A DNA stretch of 64,000 bases, taken from Thalassobaculum_A sp040219615. Lineage in GTDB: Bacteria; Pseudomonadota; Alphaproteobacteria; Thalassobaculales; Thalassobaculaceae. The stretch spans positions 28,540 through 92,539 of the forward strand of contig NZ_JAVJSE010000023.1 in the NCBI RefSeq assembly GCF_040219615.1, given 5' to 3'. Shown piece by piece: positions 52,332 through 64,000 of the stretch (its first letter is position 1; the number at the start of each line of letters is the position of its first letter). A program made the translations under genes and the position numbers. The notes under the pieces were generated by a model. The model was not told the DNA's origin. It saw only the letters and a list, made by a program, of their open reading frames with translations, and made no database searches.

Positions 52332-53884
52332 CCGAGGGCCGGCGCCCGGTTGTCCGCGCGTCCCGGCGGCCCCTCGACCCGGCCGAACCTGGCGCCCTCG
52401 GGCACCGGCCCGCCGATCTGCGGGACCGGCTGGGTTCGGATGTGATCGGCGGTCCCGGGATAGCGGCTGTCGTTCCAGACCACCAGGCAGTCGCCCGGCA
52501 GATCGAGCGGCGGCGGCACGTAGTGGGGCCGCTTGTTGGTCACCAGCCGGGTGTTCGGCAGATAGCGGCGCAGGTTGGCGCCGGCGTCGGTGTAGGGCGA
52601 GTCGTAGCTGACGATCGTGCCGCGCTCGAAGCCGATCTCCCGAAGCTGCTCCGCATAGCCCCGCCACGGCACCGTCATCCGGCATTTCGAGCAGTCGAAG
52701 GCCTCGACCGCGGCCTGGCCGCCGAGCGCCACCAGGGCCGCCGCGGCGACGGCTCCCATCACCCCGCAATAGGCGACGCTGCGCCAGCGGTGCAGCGGGG
52801 CCTCCGGCAGCAGCGCGAACAGCAGCAGCGGCAGCGGCATGGCCACGAACATGTAGTGCTCGCGCAGCTTCACCATGCCGGCCGCCACCACGGTGACGGT
52901 GAACAGCAGCCACAGCACCGCGAACCAGAGCCCGAGCCAGCGCCGGGTCCGGCGCCGCACCATCGCCACCGGCGGCCGCCCGAGCCGCACCAGGTCGGGC
53001 AGGAACAGCACCACGAACAGCGGCAGCACCGGCAGCACGAAGTTGAGCAGGGAATCCGGCACCAGCAGCACCCGGTCGACGGTACCGGCGATCTCGCCCT
53101 CGGCCAGCGCCCCGGTCACCAGCCGGTCGTTGGCGGTCTCGATCCAGCGCTCCAGGTGGAACAGCGCATAGACATAGGGCGGCGACGCCAGCACGAACCC
53201 GGTTCCGACCGCGATCAGGCCGCGGCGCGACCACAGGGTCTCGCGCATCAGCGGCGACGCGACCGCCGCCGCCACCAGCGCCAGCAGCACCGGCGGGAAG
53301 CTGAACTTGCCCAGGCTGCCGGCCGCCACCGCCAGCGCCAGCGCGGCGTAGCCGCCGGCGGTCGGTGCCCGCGTCAGCCGCAGCATCAGCCAGATGCAGG
53401 CCATCAGCGCGGTGATCAGCACCAGCGAGTCCATGTAGTTGCGCAGCGCCTCCCAGCCGAAGAACCAGAAGCCGAAGGCCGACAGCGCGGCGGCCAGCGC
53501 GGTCCGCCGGTCGGTGAACACCTCGCGGGCGGCGGCGTGCAGCAGGATCAGGAACGCCGCCAGCAGCCCGTAGCGGATCAGCAGCGCCACCGCTATCGAC
53601 GGTCCGGTCAGCGTCTCCACGGCCGCAGCCATCCAGCCGGCCATCGGCGGGTTGCCGAAGTCGTAGATCCAGGCGAAGCCCTGGCCGTACAGCATGAGCT
53701 GCGCCTCGTCGCCCGACGAGCCGGTCAGCAGCAGGGTCCGGATCAGGAAGGCGATCGCGTAGTAGCCGAGCGCGGCCGCCGCGAACGCACGCGGCTCGGC
53801 GAGGCGGTCGAGCAGCGAATCGATCCCGCCGGCGAGGCGGCGGAGACGGGACCGGGACGGCGTCGGTTCGGTGGCGGCGTTCAT
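52292..53884 (-). CDS. Glycosyltransferase family 39-type membrane protein
   Basis: A 530-residue GT-C enzyme with about eleven transmembrane helices. The catalytic loop is TGSSGDEAQLMLYGQGFAW, followed by DFGNPPMAGW. The C-terminal soluble region contains CSKCRMTV, a Cys-x-x-Cys pair of unknown meaning. Envelope sugar transfer is likely, acceptor unknown. It overlaps the amidotransferase 3' end by 40 bases. Confidence 0.85.
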   Translation of the reverse strand: MNAATEPTPSRSRLRRLAGGIDSLLDRLAEPRAFAAAALGYYAIAFLIRTLLLTGSSGDEAQLMLYGQGFAWIYDFGNPPMAGWMAAAVETLTGPSIAVALLIRYGLLAAFLILLHAAAREVFTDRRTALAAALSAFGFWFFGWEALRNYMDSLVLITALMACIWLMLRLTRAPTAGGYAALALAVAAGSLGKFSFPPVLLALVAAAVASPLMRETLWSRRGLIAVGTGFVLASPPYVYALFHLERWIETANDRLVTGALAEGEIAGTVDRVLLVPDSLLNFVLPVLPLFVVLFLPDLVRLGRPPVAMVRRRTRRWLGLWFAVLWLLFTVTVVAAGMVKLREHYMFVAMPLPLLLFALLPEAPLHRWRSVAYCGVMGAVAAAALVALGGQAAVEAFDCSKCRMTVPWRGYAEQLREIGFERGTIVSYDSPYTDAGANLRRYLPNTRLVTNKRPHYVPPPLDLPGDCLVVWNDSRYPGTADHIRTQPVPQIGGPVPEGARFGRVEGPPGRADNRAPALGYALIEAGAGTCR

Positions 53885-54028
53885 GGCCGCGGACGATGGC
53901 GGCGGTCGGCCGAAGGGTCAAGCAAGGCCTCGCGTCGCGGCGGAACGGCCCGCCGTTGCCGACCGTTCCGGCAGCCGGGTGCCGCGCCGGTCCGCACGAC
54001 GGGCCAGGGGTCGAGCGGCCTCAGCCCT

Positions 54029-54652
54029 TCAGGGCTTGATCCTGGCGGCGACGTTGAAGCTGATCACCATCCGCTCGGCGTTGGACCGGTTGGTCTCGGT
54101 GTGGTGTCCGAGCCAGGACGGGAACAGCACCAGCCGCCCCGGCACCGGCTCGACCGCATAGCGCTTGGCGTTGAACTCGGTCTGCCGGGCGAAGCGCGGA
54201 AAGTCGCTCATCCGGTAGGGCTCCAGCGGCGTCTCGAACATGATCCGGCCGCAGTTCGCCGGCGCCTCGACGTAGTAGGCGGCACTGATCAGCGAATTCG
54301 GGTGACGATGCAGCAACACCTGGCTGCCGGGCTGCTGGATGTTCGACCAGCAGTCGATCATCAGCAGGTCCATGTGCTCCAGGTCGGCCCCGAGGCTGCG
54401 GGCGAAACCGAGCAGCCGCGTGGTCGCGGCGTCGACGAACGGCTTGAACTCCGGCCGCTTGTGCAGGTCGCGGGCGCCGGCATAGGTGCTGATGCCCTCG
54501 CCTGCGATCAGGGCATGGCGGCCACCCTCGCCCGACTGCAGCGCCCGAATCGACCGTGCAAGCGCGGCGTTGTCGAGTTCCGGCAAGTCGGACACCAGGA
54601 TGCCCGTCGGAAACAGCGAGATCAGGTTGGCGCTTGCGGGCGCTTCGGTCAT
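54029..54652 (-). CDS. TIGR02466-type putative 2-oxoglutarate/Fe(II) oxygenase
   Basis: A 207-residue protein. The beta-barrel core has LLHRHPNSLISAAYYV near residue 128 and FPSWLGHHTETNRS near residue 183, with the histidines and Arg expected for Fe(II) and 2-oxoglutarate binding. The start is ATG at 54650-54652 (MTEAPASAN). It probably hydroxylates a peptide or small molecule; no substrate is suggested by the neighbours. Confidence 0.82.
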   Translation of the reverse strand: MTEAPASANLISLFPTGILVSDLPELDNAALARSIRALQSGEGGRHALIAGEGISTYAGARDLHKRPEFKPFVDAATTRLLGFARSLGADLEHMDLLMIDCWSNIQQPGSQVLLHRHPNSLISAAYYVEAPANCGRIMFETPLEPYRMSDFPRFARQTEFNAKRYAVEPVPGRLVLFPSWLGHHTETNRSNAERMVISFNVAARIKP

Positions 54653-54776
54653 CGGTTCCTGCCTCCGGGCCGGTCGCCCCGCGTTGTATCGCGCCGCCCG
54701 GCCCCCCGCCACCGCAGGATTGTCGCAGGCGAGCCGGCCGGACGCGGTTCCCGGCCATGCAGACCGGTCAGGCGAT

Positions 54777-55030
54777 GCCCTGGTACTGCACCCGCTCCAG
54801 GATCAGGTCGACCCGATCGCCGGAATCCGAACAAGGCAGATACGCCGCCTCGTAGGATAGCGGCCGGTGGAGTCGCGCGACAGCACCAGCGCCTCGGGGT
54901 CGTCTCGACGTCGAGCAGGATGACCCGGCCGAGATGACCGCGCAGATCCTCGGGCGCGAAGTCGGCCCGGCCCGGCATCGCACGCCCCCCGCCGCAAGCG
55001 TTCCCGGAACCCGAGCAGGTCGACGAGGCC
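54777..55030 (-). pseudogene. Decayed PAS_5-type gene
   Basis: On the minus strand the piece GRADFAPEDLRGHLGRVILL matches the middle of the PAS_5 proteins at 874 and 35312. It is preceded in another frame by LVDLLGFRERLRRG and followed in another by YEAAYLPCSDSGDRVDLILE, the normal C-terminal strand. The centre (the FRYRL.GT part) is missing. So a third PAS paralog has been shortened and frameshifted. The ends given are approximate. Confidence 0.6.
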
Positions 55031-55061
55031 GGCAATACGCAGTACCCGACGGACGGCCGCG

Positions 55062-56150
55062 TCAGGATCGCCGCGGATCGGCCGCGTTCGGCACCGCCCG
55101 TGCCGAGGCGCCGAGCTCGCGGGTCCACCGCCGCATCAGCTCGACCTCCGAGAGCCCGCCCTGGCCGCTGAGTACGACCTCGCCGTCGGCATGCCGGCTC
55201 AGCGCCGCCTCGCGAACCTCGCTCGGCGACATCCCGAAATGCTGCCGGAACCGGGTCGCGAGATGGCTGGGGCTGGAGAAGCCGCAGTCCAGCGCCACTT
55301 CGAAGATTCCCCGGCTCATATTCGCCCGCGTCGTCAGCGCCTTGAAGCAGGCCAGCAACCGGCGCCGCTGGATGTAGTCCCGCACGCCGCCGAGATCCTT
55401 GAACAGGCGGTACAGGCTGGCACGCGACATCCGGAAGCGGGCGCACAGCGTCTCGACGCCGAGATCCGGCTCCGAGAGGTTGTCCTCGACATACTGCTGC
55501 AGGACCGCAAGCACACCGCTGCGGGCCTCGACCGACAGCGGATCGCCGCTCGCCACCAGCGAGCGCAGCATCCCCAGGACGGCGTCCGACAGCAGCGGCG
55601 CGTCGGCGTTCGTGGCGGTCGGAAGGTTGCGCCGCAGCGACAGCATGAAGTCGCCGAACAGCCGGGCCGCCATCGACCCCTCCGGGAACACCGCGCCACG
55701 GGCGTCGAGCAGGGCCGGAAGGTGCTCGGACAGCCAGTCGCGCGACAGGATGATCGACAGCACCTCGGCGTCGGTGCAGGAGGCGTCGATCTCGTAGCCG
55801 AGATTCACCGCGAACACCGAGCCGGGGCCCATGTAGTAGTCCCGCCCGCCGTTCTCCACCTGGTTGCCGCCCCGCAGGAACAGCTGCAGGCCGACATGGT
55901 CGGAGTCGTCGTTGCGGCGCAGCCAGCCGGCGTCCCGGACGAACTTCTGGCGTGAGAACTTGGTGTCGAAGAACAGGAAGCCGCCGGCGTTGTACAGGTG
56001 GATCTCCGGTACCAGCGGCGGGCGACGCGGATCGGCCAGCGGGACGGACTCGAAATACGGCGCGATGCCGCGGCGCCAGTGCCAGAACAGCTCCTCGTTC
56101 GGGAGCATCCCCGGCAGCAGCGACACCGATGGCAGTCGCCCGTCAGTCAT
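55062..56150 (-). CDS. AraC-family transcriptional regulator
   Basis: A 362-residue regulator. The N-terminal about 230 residues form an AraC-binding-like sensor domain (GLQLFLRGGNQVENG, then GPGSVFAVNLGYEID). The C-terminal HTH pair is VETLCARFRMSRASLYRLFK near residue 256 and IFEVALDCGFSSPSHLATRF near residue 304. The start is ATG at 56148-56150 (MTDGRLPSV). Target genes are unknown; its neighbours are a decayed PAS gene and the metH operon. Confidence 0.9.
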   Translation of the reverse strand: MTDGRLPSVSLLPGMLPNEELFWHWRRGIAPYFESVPLADPRRPPLVPEIHLYNAGGFLFFDTKFSRQKFVRDAGWLRRNDDSDHVGLQLFLRGGNQVENGGRDYYMGPGSVFAVNLGYEIDASCTDAEVLSIILSRDWLSEHLPALLDARGAVFPEGSMAARLFGDFMLSLRRNLPTATNADAPLLSDAVLGMLRSLVASGDPLSVEARSGVLAVLQQYVEDNLSEPDLGVETLCARFRMSRASLYRLFKDLGGVRDYIQRRRLLACFKALTTRANMSRGIFEVALDCGFSSPSHLATRFRQHFGMSPSEVREAALSRHADGEVVLSGQGGLSEVELMRRWTRELGASARAVPNAADPRRS

Positions 56151-56282
56151 CGATGGCAGCCCCTCCGCCCCGGCCGCCCGCTCAACCGCCGGGTCCGGTG
56201 GCGGCGACGGGCACAAGCATCGGTATGCTAGCCGCCTTTGCGGTCCCGAGTCAGGCCCCGCGTCGCCCTATGCCGCGTCGTT

Positions 56283-58955
<2,673 letters not shown>

Positions 58956-58961
58956 GAGGCC

Positions 58962-60022
<1,061 letters not shown>

Positions 60023-60026
<4 letters not shown>

Positions 60027-60973
60027 CGTGTCCCCCTCGGCCGGCGGACCGGCGCGGTGACGGTGTCGTTGACGGCGGAAGGCGCGACGCTCGAATCCGC
60101 TCCGCCGCGAAAGGAACGCAGGCGCTCGCTCAGCCGCTCGGTGTCCTCCGGCGCGCTGCCGCCGCCGACCAGTGCGAGGCGGCGCCCCAGCACGGGATCG
60201 GCCAGCACCGCCGCCAGGTCGCGCGACCCGGGACCGGCCTCGACCTGCAGCAGGCCGGGGAAGGCCCGGGCGATCGCCCTCAGGGTGTCGGCCCATGGCT
60301 CCGCCAGGTCGGCATTGGCGACCCCGACGGCGGCGATGCCGAGGCCGGCGGCAGCCGCCGCCGCCTCGGCGAGTTCGACGGTCACCCGGTCGCGGTGCGG
60401 GGTGCCGAACAGCGGGTCGTAGCGCAGGGTCAGCAGCACCGGCAGCGCCCGGCCGGCATCGGCCATGCCGCGCCGCACCCCGGCCATCGCGGCGGCCAGG
60501 CGGCCGCCGTCCTGGTTGGTCTCGACCACGATCGCGTCGACGCCGCCGCCGGCCAGGCCGGACGCCATGGTGCGGGCCGCGGCCTCGACCCGGTCGAGCG
60601 GCAGGAAGCCCAGGTGCCGGACCCGCGCCTCGACCCGCGCGACCCCGAGCACCCAGCGTGGAATCCCGGTCTCTGCAGTGATCGCCCTGGCGCTCTCGGC
60701 GGCATGCTCGGCCGCCATGTAGGAGACGATGAAGGCCTCGTCGTGCATCTGCCAGCGGTCCAGGCGCTGCGGCGAGGCCCCGGCGGTGTTGGTCCGGAGC
60801 ACCCGGGCACCGGCCGCGAGATACTGCAGATGCACGGCACGCACGGCGCGCGGCTGCTCCAGGTTCAGCACCTCGAGGCAGGGCGCCGCGAAGCCGGCCA
60901 GCGGCTCGGCCATGCCGCCGGAGACCGGCAGCGGCGCGCGGCGTGCCTCGGCCAGGAGGTCGGGACGGGTCAT
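60023..60973 (-). CDS. Homocysteine S-methyltransferase-like protein lacking zinc-binding cysteines
   Basis: A 316-residue barrel related to homocysteine methyltransferases (RTNTAGASPQRLD, VVETNQDGGRLAAAM). The zinc cysteines of the family are missing: the GxNC position reads AVGVANADLA and the GGCC motif reads LVGGGSAPED. So it probably does not activate homocysteine by zinc. It lies between metF and metH with four-base overlaps on both sides, which suggests a regulatory or assembly role in the same pathway. That role is inference. Confidence 0.82.
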
Positions 60974-61836
60974 GCCGCCGCTTCCAGCTCGGGCCGAACG
61001 CCCAGCCGCCGGCAGATCGCCGCCGCCAGCTGCGGCCGGTTCAGGGTGTAGAAGTGGAAGTCCTCCACGCCTTCGGCCATCAGCGCCAGGCACAGCTCCG
61101 ACGCGGTCGACGCCGCCACCAGCTGGCGGGTCTCCGGATCGCCGTCGAGCCCCTCGAACAGGTCGGCCATCCAGGCCGGCACGGCGGCACCGCAGGCCGC
61201 CGAGAACTCCACAACCTTCTTGAAGTTCGTGACCGGCAGCACCCCCGGCACGATCGGCGCGGTGATGCCGGCCGCCGCACAGCGGTCGCGGAACCGCAGG
61301 AACACCTCGGCATCGAAGAAGTACTGGGTGATGGCCCGGTTCGCGCCGGCGTCCAGCTTGCGCTTCAGATTGTCCATGTCGGCCTCCGGGGACGCCGAGT
61401 CCGGATGCGATTCCGGGTAGGCGCCGACCGAGATCTCGAAGTCGCCGATGCGACGCAGCCCGGCCGTCAGCTCGGCGCCGTTGGCATAGCCGCCGGGATG
61501 CGGGGAATAGCCGCCGCTGCCGGCCGGGGCGTCGCCGCGCAGCGCCACCACATGCCGGATGCCGGCGCCCCACCAGCCGCGCGCCACCTCGTCGACCTCG
61601 CCACAGGTGGCCCCGACGCAGGTCAGGTGCGCCGCCGGCTCCAGGCCGGACTCGCGCTTGATGCGGGTGACGATCCGGCTGGTGCGCTCGCGTGTGCTGC
61701 CGCCGGCGCCGTAGGTCACCGACACGAAGCGCGGGCCGTAGGGCGCCAGCCGCTCCAGGGTCTCCCAGAGCTTGGCCTCGCCCGCCTCGTCCTTGGGCGG
61801 GAAGAACTCGAAGCTGATCGTCGGCACTCGGGTCAT
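60970..61836 (-). CDS. metF: Methylenetetrahydrofolate reductase
   Basis: A 288-residue FAD-dependent TIM barrel that makes 5-methyltetrahydrofolate for MetH. Landmarks are SFEFFPPKDEAGEAKLW at the start, the FVSVTYGAGGSTRERT segment, ALRGDAPAG and ITQYFFDAEVF. Length and order are normal. It lies 10 bases after the ArsR-methyltransferase gene and overlaps the next gene by four bases. Confidence 0.96.
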   Translation of the reverse strand: MTRVPTISFEFFPPKDEAGEAKLWETLERLAPYGPRFVSVTYGAGGSTRERTSRIVTRIKRESGLEPAAHLTCVGATCGEVDEVARGWWGAGIRHVVALRGDAPAGSGGYSPHPGGYANGAELTAGLRRIGDFEISVGAYPESHPDSASPEADMDNLKRKLDAGANRAITQYFFDAEVFLRFRDRCAAAGITAPIVPGVLPVTNFKKVVEFSAACGAAVPAWMADLFEGLDGDPETRQLVAASTASELCLALMAEGVEDFHFYTLNRPQLAAAICRRLGVRPELEAAA

Positions 61837-61846
61837 CTTCCTCTCC

Positions 61847-62800
61847 TTAGGATGCAGCTGCGATGCGGGCGGCCGGCGCCCGGCGGGCCCGCCACAGACA
61901 GACAGTCAGGGGCTCGCCCTCGACCGACACGGTCGGCTCGAGGGTCAGGCCGGCATGGGCGGCGATCCGGGCGATTTCAGCCTCCTCGAAGCCCAGCCAG
62001 CGATGCTCGTGCTCGTCGCGCAGCTCGACCAGTTCGTGCGGCGCGAAGTCGACCACGATCAGGCGGCCGCCGGGCTTCAGCACCCGCGCCACCTCGGCCA
62101 GCAGCGCGCCCGGCGCCTCGGCGTAGTGCAGGACCATGTTGATGGTCACCGCGTCGAAGCGTTCGGCGGGGAACGGCAGCCGGTACATGTCGGCCAGCCG
62201 GACCTGGCAGTGCCGGAAGCCGGCCTTGTCCAGGTTCGTGCGGGCGATCTCGAGCATCGGGCGGGCGTTGTCGATGCCGACCGCGCTGCGCACGTGGTCG
62301 GCCGCCATCTCCAGCACCCGGCCGGTGCCGGTGCCGATGTCCAGCAGGTCGCCGCCCGGCTCCTCCTTCAGGGCGGCCAGCAGCCGTTCGTCCACCACGT
62401 CGTCGTCGACATACAGGCCGCGCAGCTCTTCCCAGCGCGCGGCATTGGCCTGGAAGTAGCGGCTGGCCCGTTCCGCACGGTCCTCGCGGATGCCGTCGAG
62501 CCGCATCAGGTCGTCCAGCACGGCCGGATCCTCCGCCGGCACCAGGGCGACCAGCGACTGCACCATGTCGGAGAGAGCGCCGCGCTCGGCCGGGCGGTAG
62601 AAGGCGCGGGCACCTTCGCGGTTGCGCTCCAGCACCCCGGCCTCGACCATCAGCTTGAGGTGCCGCGACACCCGCGGCTGGCTCTGCCCGAGGATCGACA
62701 CCAGCTCGGTCACCGACAGTTCGGCATGGGCGCACAGCGCGAGAATCCGCAACCGGGTCGGCTCCGCGACCGCCCGCAGCCCTGACAGCAATGCGTCCAT
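61847..62800 (-). CDS. ArsR-family regulator fused to a SAM-dependent methyltransferase (SahR-like)
   Basis: A 317-residue two-domain protein. Residues 1-95 are an ArsR winged helix (VAEPTRLRILALCAHAELSV, SQPRVSRHLKLMVEAGVLE) without an obvious metal-binding cysteine cluster. Residues 140-310 are a class I methyltransferase with motif I in LLDIGTGTGRVLEMA. SahR regulators of this family control methionine-cycle genes in Proteobacteria in response to S-adenosylhomocysteine. The context (metF, metH) and the upstream palindrome fit that. The ATG at 62798-62800 has AAGGAGG four bases upstream. Whether the methyltransferase fold is catalytic or only senses is unknown. Confidence 0.87.
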   Translation of the reverse strand: MDALLSGLRAVAEPTRLRILALCAHAELSVTELVSILGQSQPRVSRHLKLMVEAGVLERNREGARAFYRPAERGALSDMVQSLVALVPAEDPAVLDDLMRLDGIREDRAERASRYFQANAARWEELRGLYVDDDVVDERLLAALKEEPGGDLLDIGTGTGRVLEMAADHVRSAVGIDNARPMLEIARTNLDKAGFRHCQVRLADMYRLPFPAERFDAVTINMVLHYAEAPGALLAEVARVLKPGGRLIVVDFAPHELVELRDEHEHRWLGFEEAEIARIAAHAGLTLEPTVSVEGEPLTVCLWRARRAPAARIAAAS

Positions 62801-62824
62801 GATGCCTCCTTGCCCCATGCCGAT

Positions 62825-62840
62825 ATAAAGATATCTTTAT
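62825..62840. promoter_or_regulatory. Perfect 16-bp palindrome, candidate SahR operator
   Basis: ATAAAGATATCTTTAT is a perfect palindrome 24 bases upstream of the regulator-metF-metH operon, followed by an extra CTTTAT half-site at 62843-62848. It is strongly AT-rich in this GC-rich context and has the AAAGATATCTTT form I associate with SahR sites. It would allow autoregulation of the operon. Confidence 0.7.
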
Positions 62841-62850
62841 GTCTTTATCG

Positions 62851-63181
62851 ATGCAACCCGAGATCCGCATTTCGAGCGACTCTTTCTGTCGTGCGGGCGA
62901 CTCCGGGGCGGACCGACCGGGGACCGCGCCCCGGACGGCGGCCGGCACCGCGCACTTAAAAAAGAACCGCCGGCACCCTCGCACCAAGACTTTGCGAACC
63001 AATGAAATACGGGACGATTCAACCGGTAATGTCGGACACCCTGAAAGTTTCCCAACCCACGAGAACCATTTGAATTTCGGATCGTGGCGTCGAAATATTC
63101 TGACAAGTACTTTGAGGAATCCGGCGACTCCGGTAGAATCCCGGTTTCGGCCCGCACCTGCTCGGGTCAGGGGTCTTTCCT
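62851..63181. other. Gene-free spacer between the methionine operon and fliG
   Basis: About 330 bases without a convincing gene, less GC-rich than the rest (for example near 63055-63115). It probably contains the fliG promoter. I saw no clear sigma-54 or sigma-28 flagellar promoter. Confidence 0.5.
63112..63139 (+). promoter_or_regulatory. Possible sigma-70-type promoter for fliG
   Basis: TTGAGG (63112-63117) and TAGAAT (63134-63139) are separated by 16 bases and lie 43 bases before the ATG. This is only a consensus match. Confidence 0.3.
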
Positions 63182-64000
63182 ATGGGCATGCGCGTTCGCG
63201 AGGACTATCGCAGCATCACCGGCCCCGAGAAGGCCGCCATCCTGCTGATGTCGCTGGGCGAAGAGCAGGCGGCCAAGCTGTTCGGCCAGATGGACGACGA
63301 GGAGATCAAGGAGGTCTCCCAGGTCATGGCCGGCCTCGGCACGGTGTCGTCGAACATCGTAGAGCGGCTGTTCGTGGAATTCGCCGAGCAACTCTCCTCG
63401 ACCGGCTCGCTGGTCGGCTCGCTGGACTCCACGCAACGCCTGCTGACCAAGGTGCTCGGCGAGGACCGCGTCAGCGACATCATGGAGGAGATCCGCGGTC
63501 CGGCCGGCCGCACCATGTGGGACAAGCTCGCCAACGTGAACGAGCAGGTCCTGGCGAACTACCTGAAGAACGAGTACCCGCAGACCGTCGCCGTGATCGT
63601 CGGCAAGATCCAGCAGACCCACGCCGCCAAGGTGCTGGCGACCCTGCCGGAGAACTTCGCCATGGAAGTGGTCATGCGCATGCTGCGCATGGAGGCGGTC
63701 AACAAGGAGATCGAGAAGGACGTGGAGCGGGTGCTGCGCACCGAGTTCATGTCCAACCTGGCGCGCACCAACCGGCGCGACAGCCACGAGGTGATGGCGG
63801 AGATCTTCAACAACCTGGACCGCGCCACCGAGAGCCGGTTCCTGTCGGCGCTCGAGGAACGCAACAAGGACGCCGCCGAGCGCATCCGCTCGCTGATGTT
63901 CACCTTCGAGGACCTGCAACGGCTGGATCCGGCCGGCGTGCAGACGCTGCTGCGGGCGGTCGACAAGGACAAGCTGGTGATCGCGCTGAAGGGCGCGTCG
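63182..64000 (+). CDS. fliG: Flagellar motor switch protein FliG, 5' part (cut by window end)
   Basis: The first 273 codons of FliG, part of the flagellar rotor C-ring with FliM and FliN. It shows the N-terminal domain (ITGPEKAAILLMSLGEEQA), the middle domain with the EHPQ-like NEYPQTVAVIVGKI near residue 138, and the start of the torque-generating C-terminal domain (RIRSLMFTFEDLQRLD). ATG at 63182 or 63188 is possible. The gene runs off the window edge, so flagellar genes probably follow. Confidence 0.95.
   Translation, partial: MGMRVREDYRSITGPEKAAILLMSLGEEQAAKLFGQMDDEEIKEVSQVMAGLGTVSSNIVERLFVEFAEQLSSTGSLVGSLDSTQRLLTKVLGEDRVSDIMEEIRGPAGRTMWDKLANVNEQVLANYLKNEYPQTVAVIVGKIQQTHAAKVLATLPENFAMEVVMRMLRMEAVNKEIEKDVERVLRTEFMSNLARTNRRDSHEVMAEIFNNLDRATESRFLSALEERNKDAAERIRSLMFTFEDLQRLDPAGVQTLLRAVDKDKLVIALKGAS

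Noticed and set aside
51251..54937. A 1228-residue open frame on the plus strand
   Set aside because: It crosses four recognised genes on both strands and its composition is that of a shadow frame.

Overview
The window looks like chromosomal DNA of a high-GC alphaproteobacterium, probably of the Rhodospirillales or a related order. Reasons: very GC-rich coding regions, many genes joined by 4-base ATGA overlaps, stand-alone PAS_5-type proteins, an ArsR-methyltransferase/metF/metH operon, a two-subunit methylmalonyl-CoA mutase with MeaB, and an alphaproteobacterial-type FliG at the right end. No rRNA, tRNA or CRISPR array was seen.

Layout: 0-5 kb holds an AhpD-like protein, a PAS protein, a fatty-acyl-CoA ligase and an M3 oligopeptidase. 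5.16-9.23 kb is a cargo transposon. It has 23-bp inverted ends and 10-bp flanking repeats, carries an IS1595-type transposase with four other genes, and sits inside a copy of a dispersed intergenic repeat. 9.4-12.6 kb holds NifU-like and SufE proteins and a racemase/aldolase pair. 12.8-15.3 kb holds LemA with two DUF3137 paralogs. 15.3-20.8 kb is the methylmalonyl-CoA mutase locus. 20.9-24.1 kb is a small-gene region with three toxin-antitoxin modules (HicAB, VapBC, Phd/PemK-like). 24.1-31.3 kb holds a flavin monooxygenase and an operon for an acyl-CoA synthetase, a 2-oxoacid dehydrogenase (E1alpha, E1beta, E2) and an acyl carrier protein, with an FNR/FixK-type box in the divergent promoter. 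31.4-45.9 kb is mixed metabolism and membrane genes: lactate oxidase type, phosphodiesterase, SelO, a second PAS protein, hydroxyacid dehydrogenase, a heme c protein behind a second FNR-type box, a K+ channel, glycosyltransferases, an M24 peptidase and a CDP-alcohol transferase. 46.2-49.6 kb is cydDC. 49.7-52.3 kb is two tandem amidoligase-family genes followed by a class I glutamine amidotransferase. 52.3-56.2 kb holds a GT39 enzyme, a TIGR02466 protein, a decayed PAS gene and an AraC regulator. 56.3-62.8 kb is a methionine-cycle operon: a SahR-like regulator fused to a methyltransferase, metF, a homocysteine-methyltransferase-like protein lacking its zinc cysteines, and metH split in two. 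The right edge is the 5' part of fliG.

The points most worth following are the cargo transposon, the amidoligase/amidotransferase operon, the synthetase-dehydrogenase-ACP operon under a probable oxygen-responsive box, and the methionine operon with its palindromic operator, zinc-less paralog and in-frame-stop split of MetH. Functions are assigned from recognised motifs and family memory only; no database search was run.
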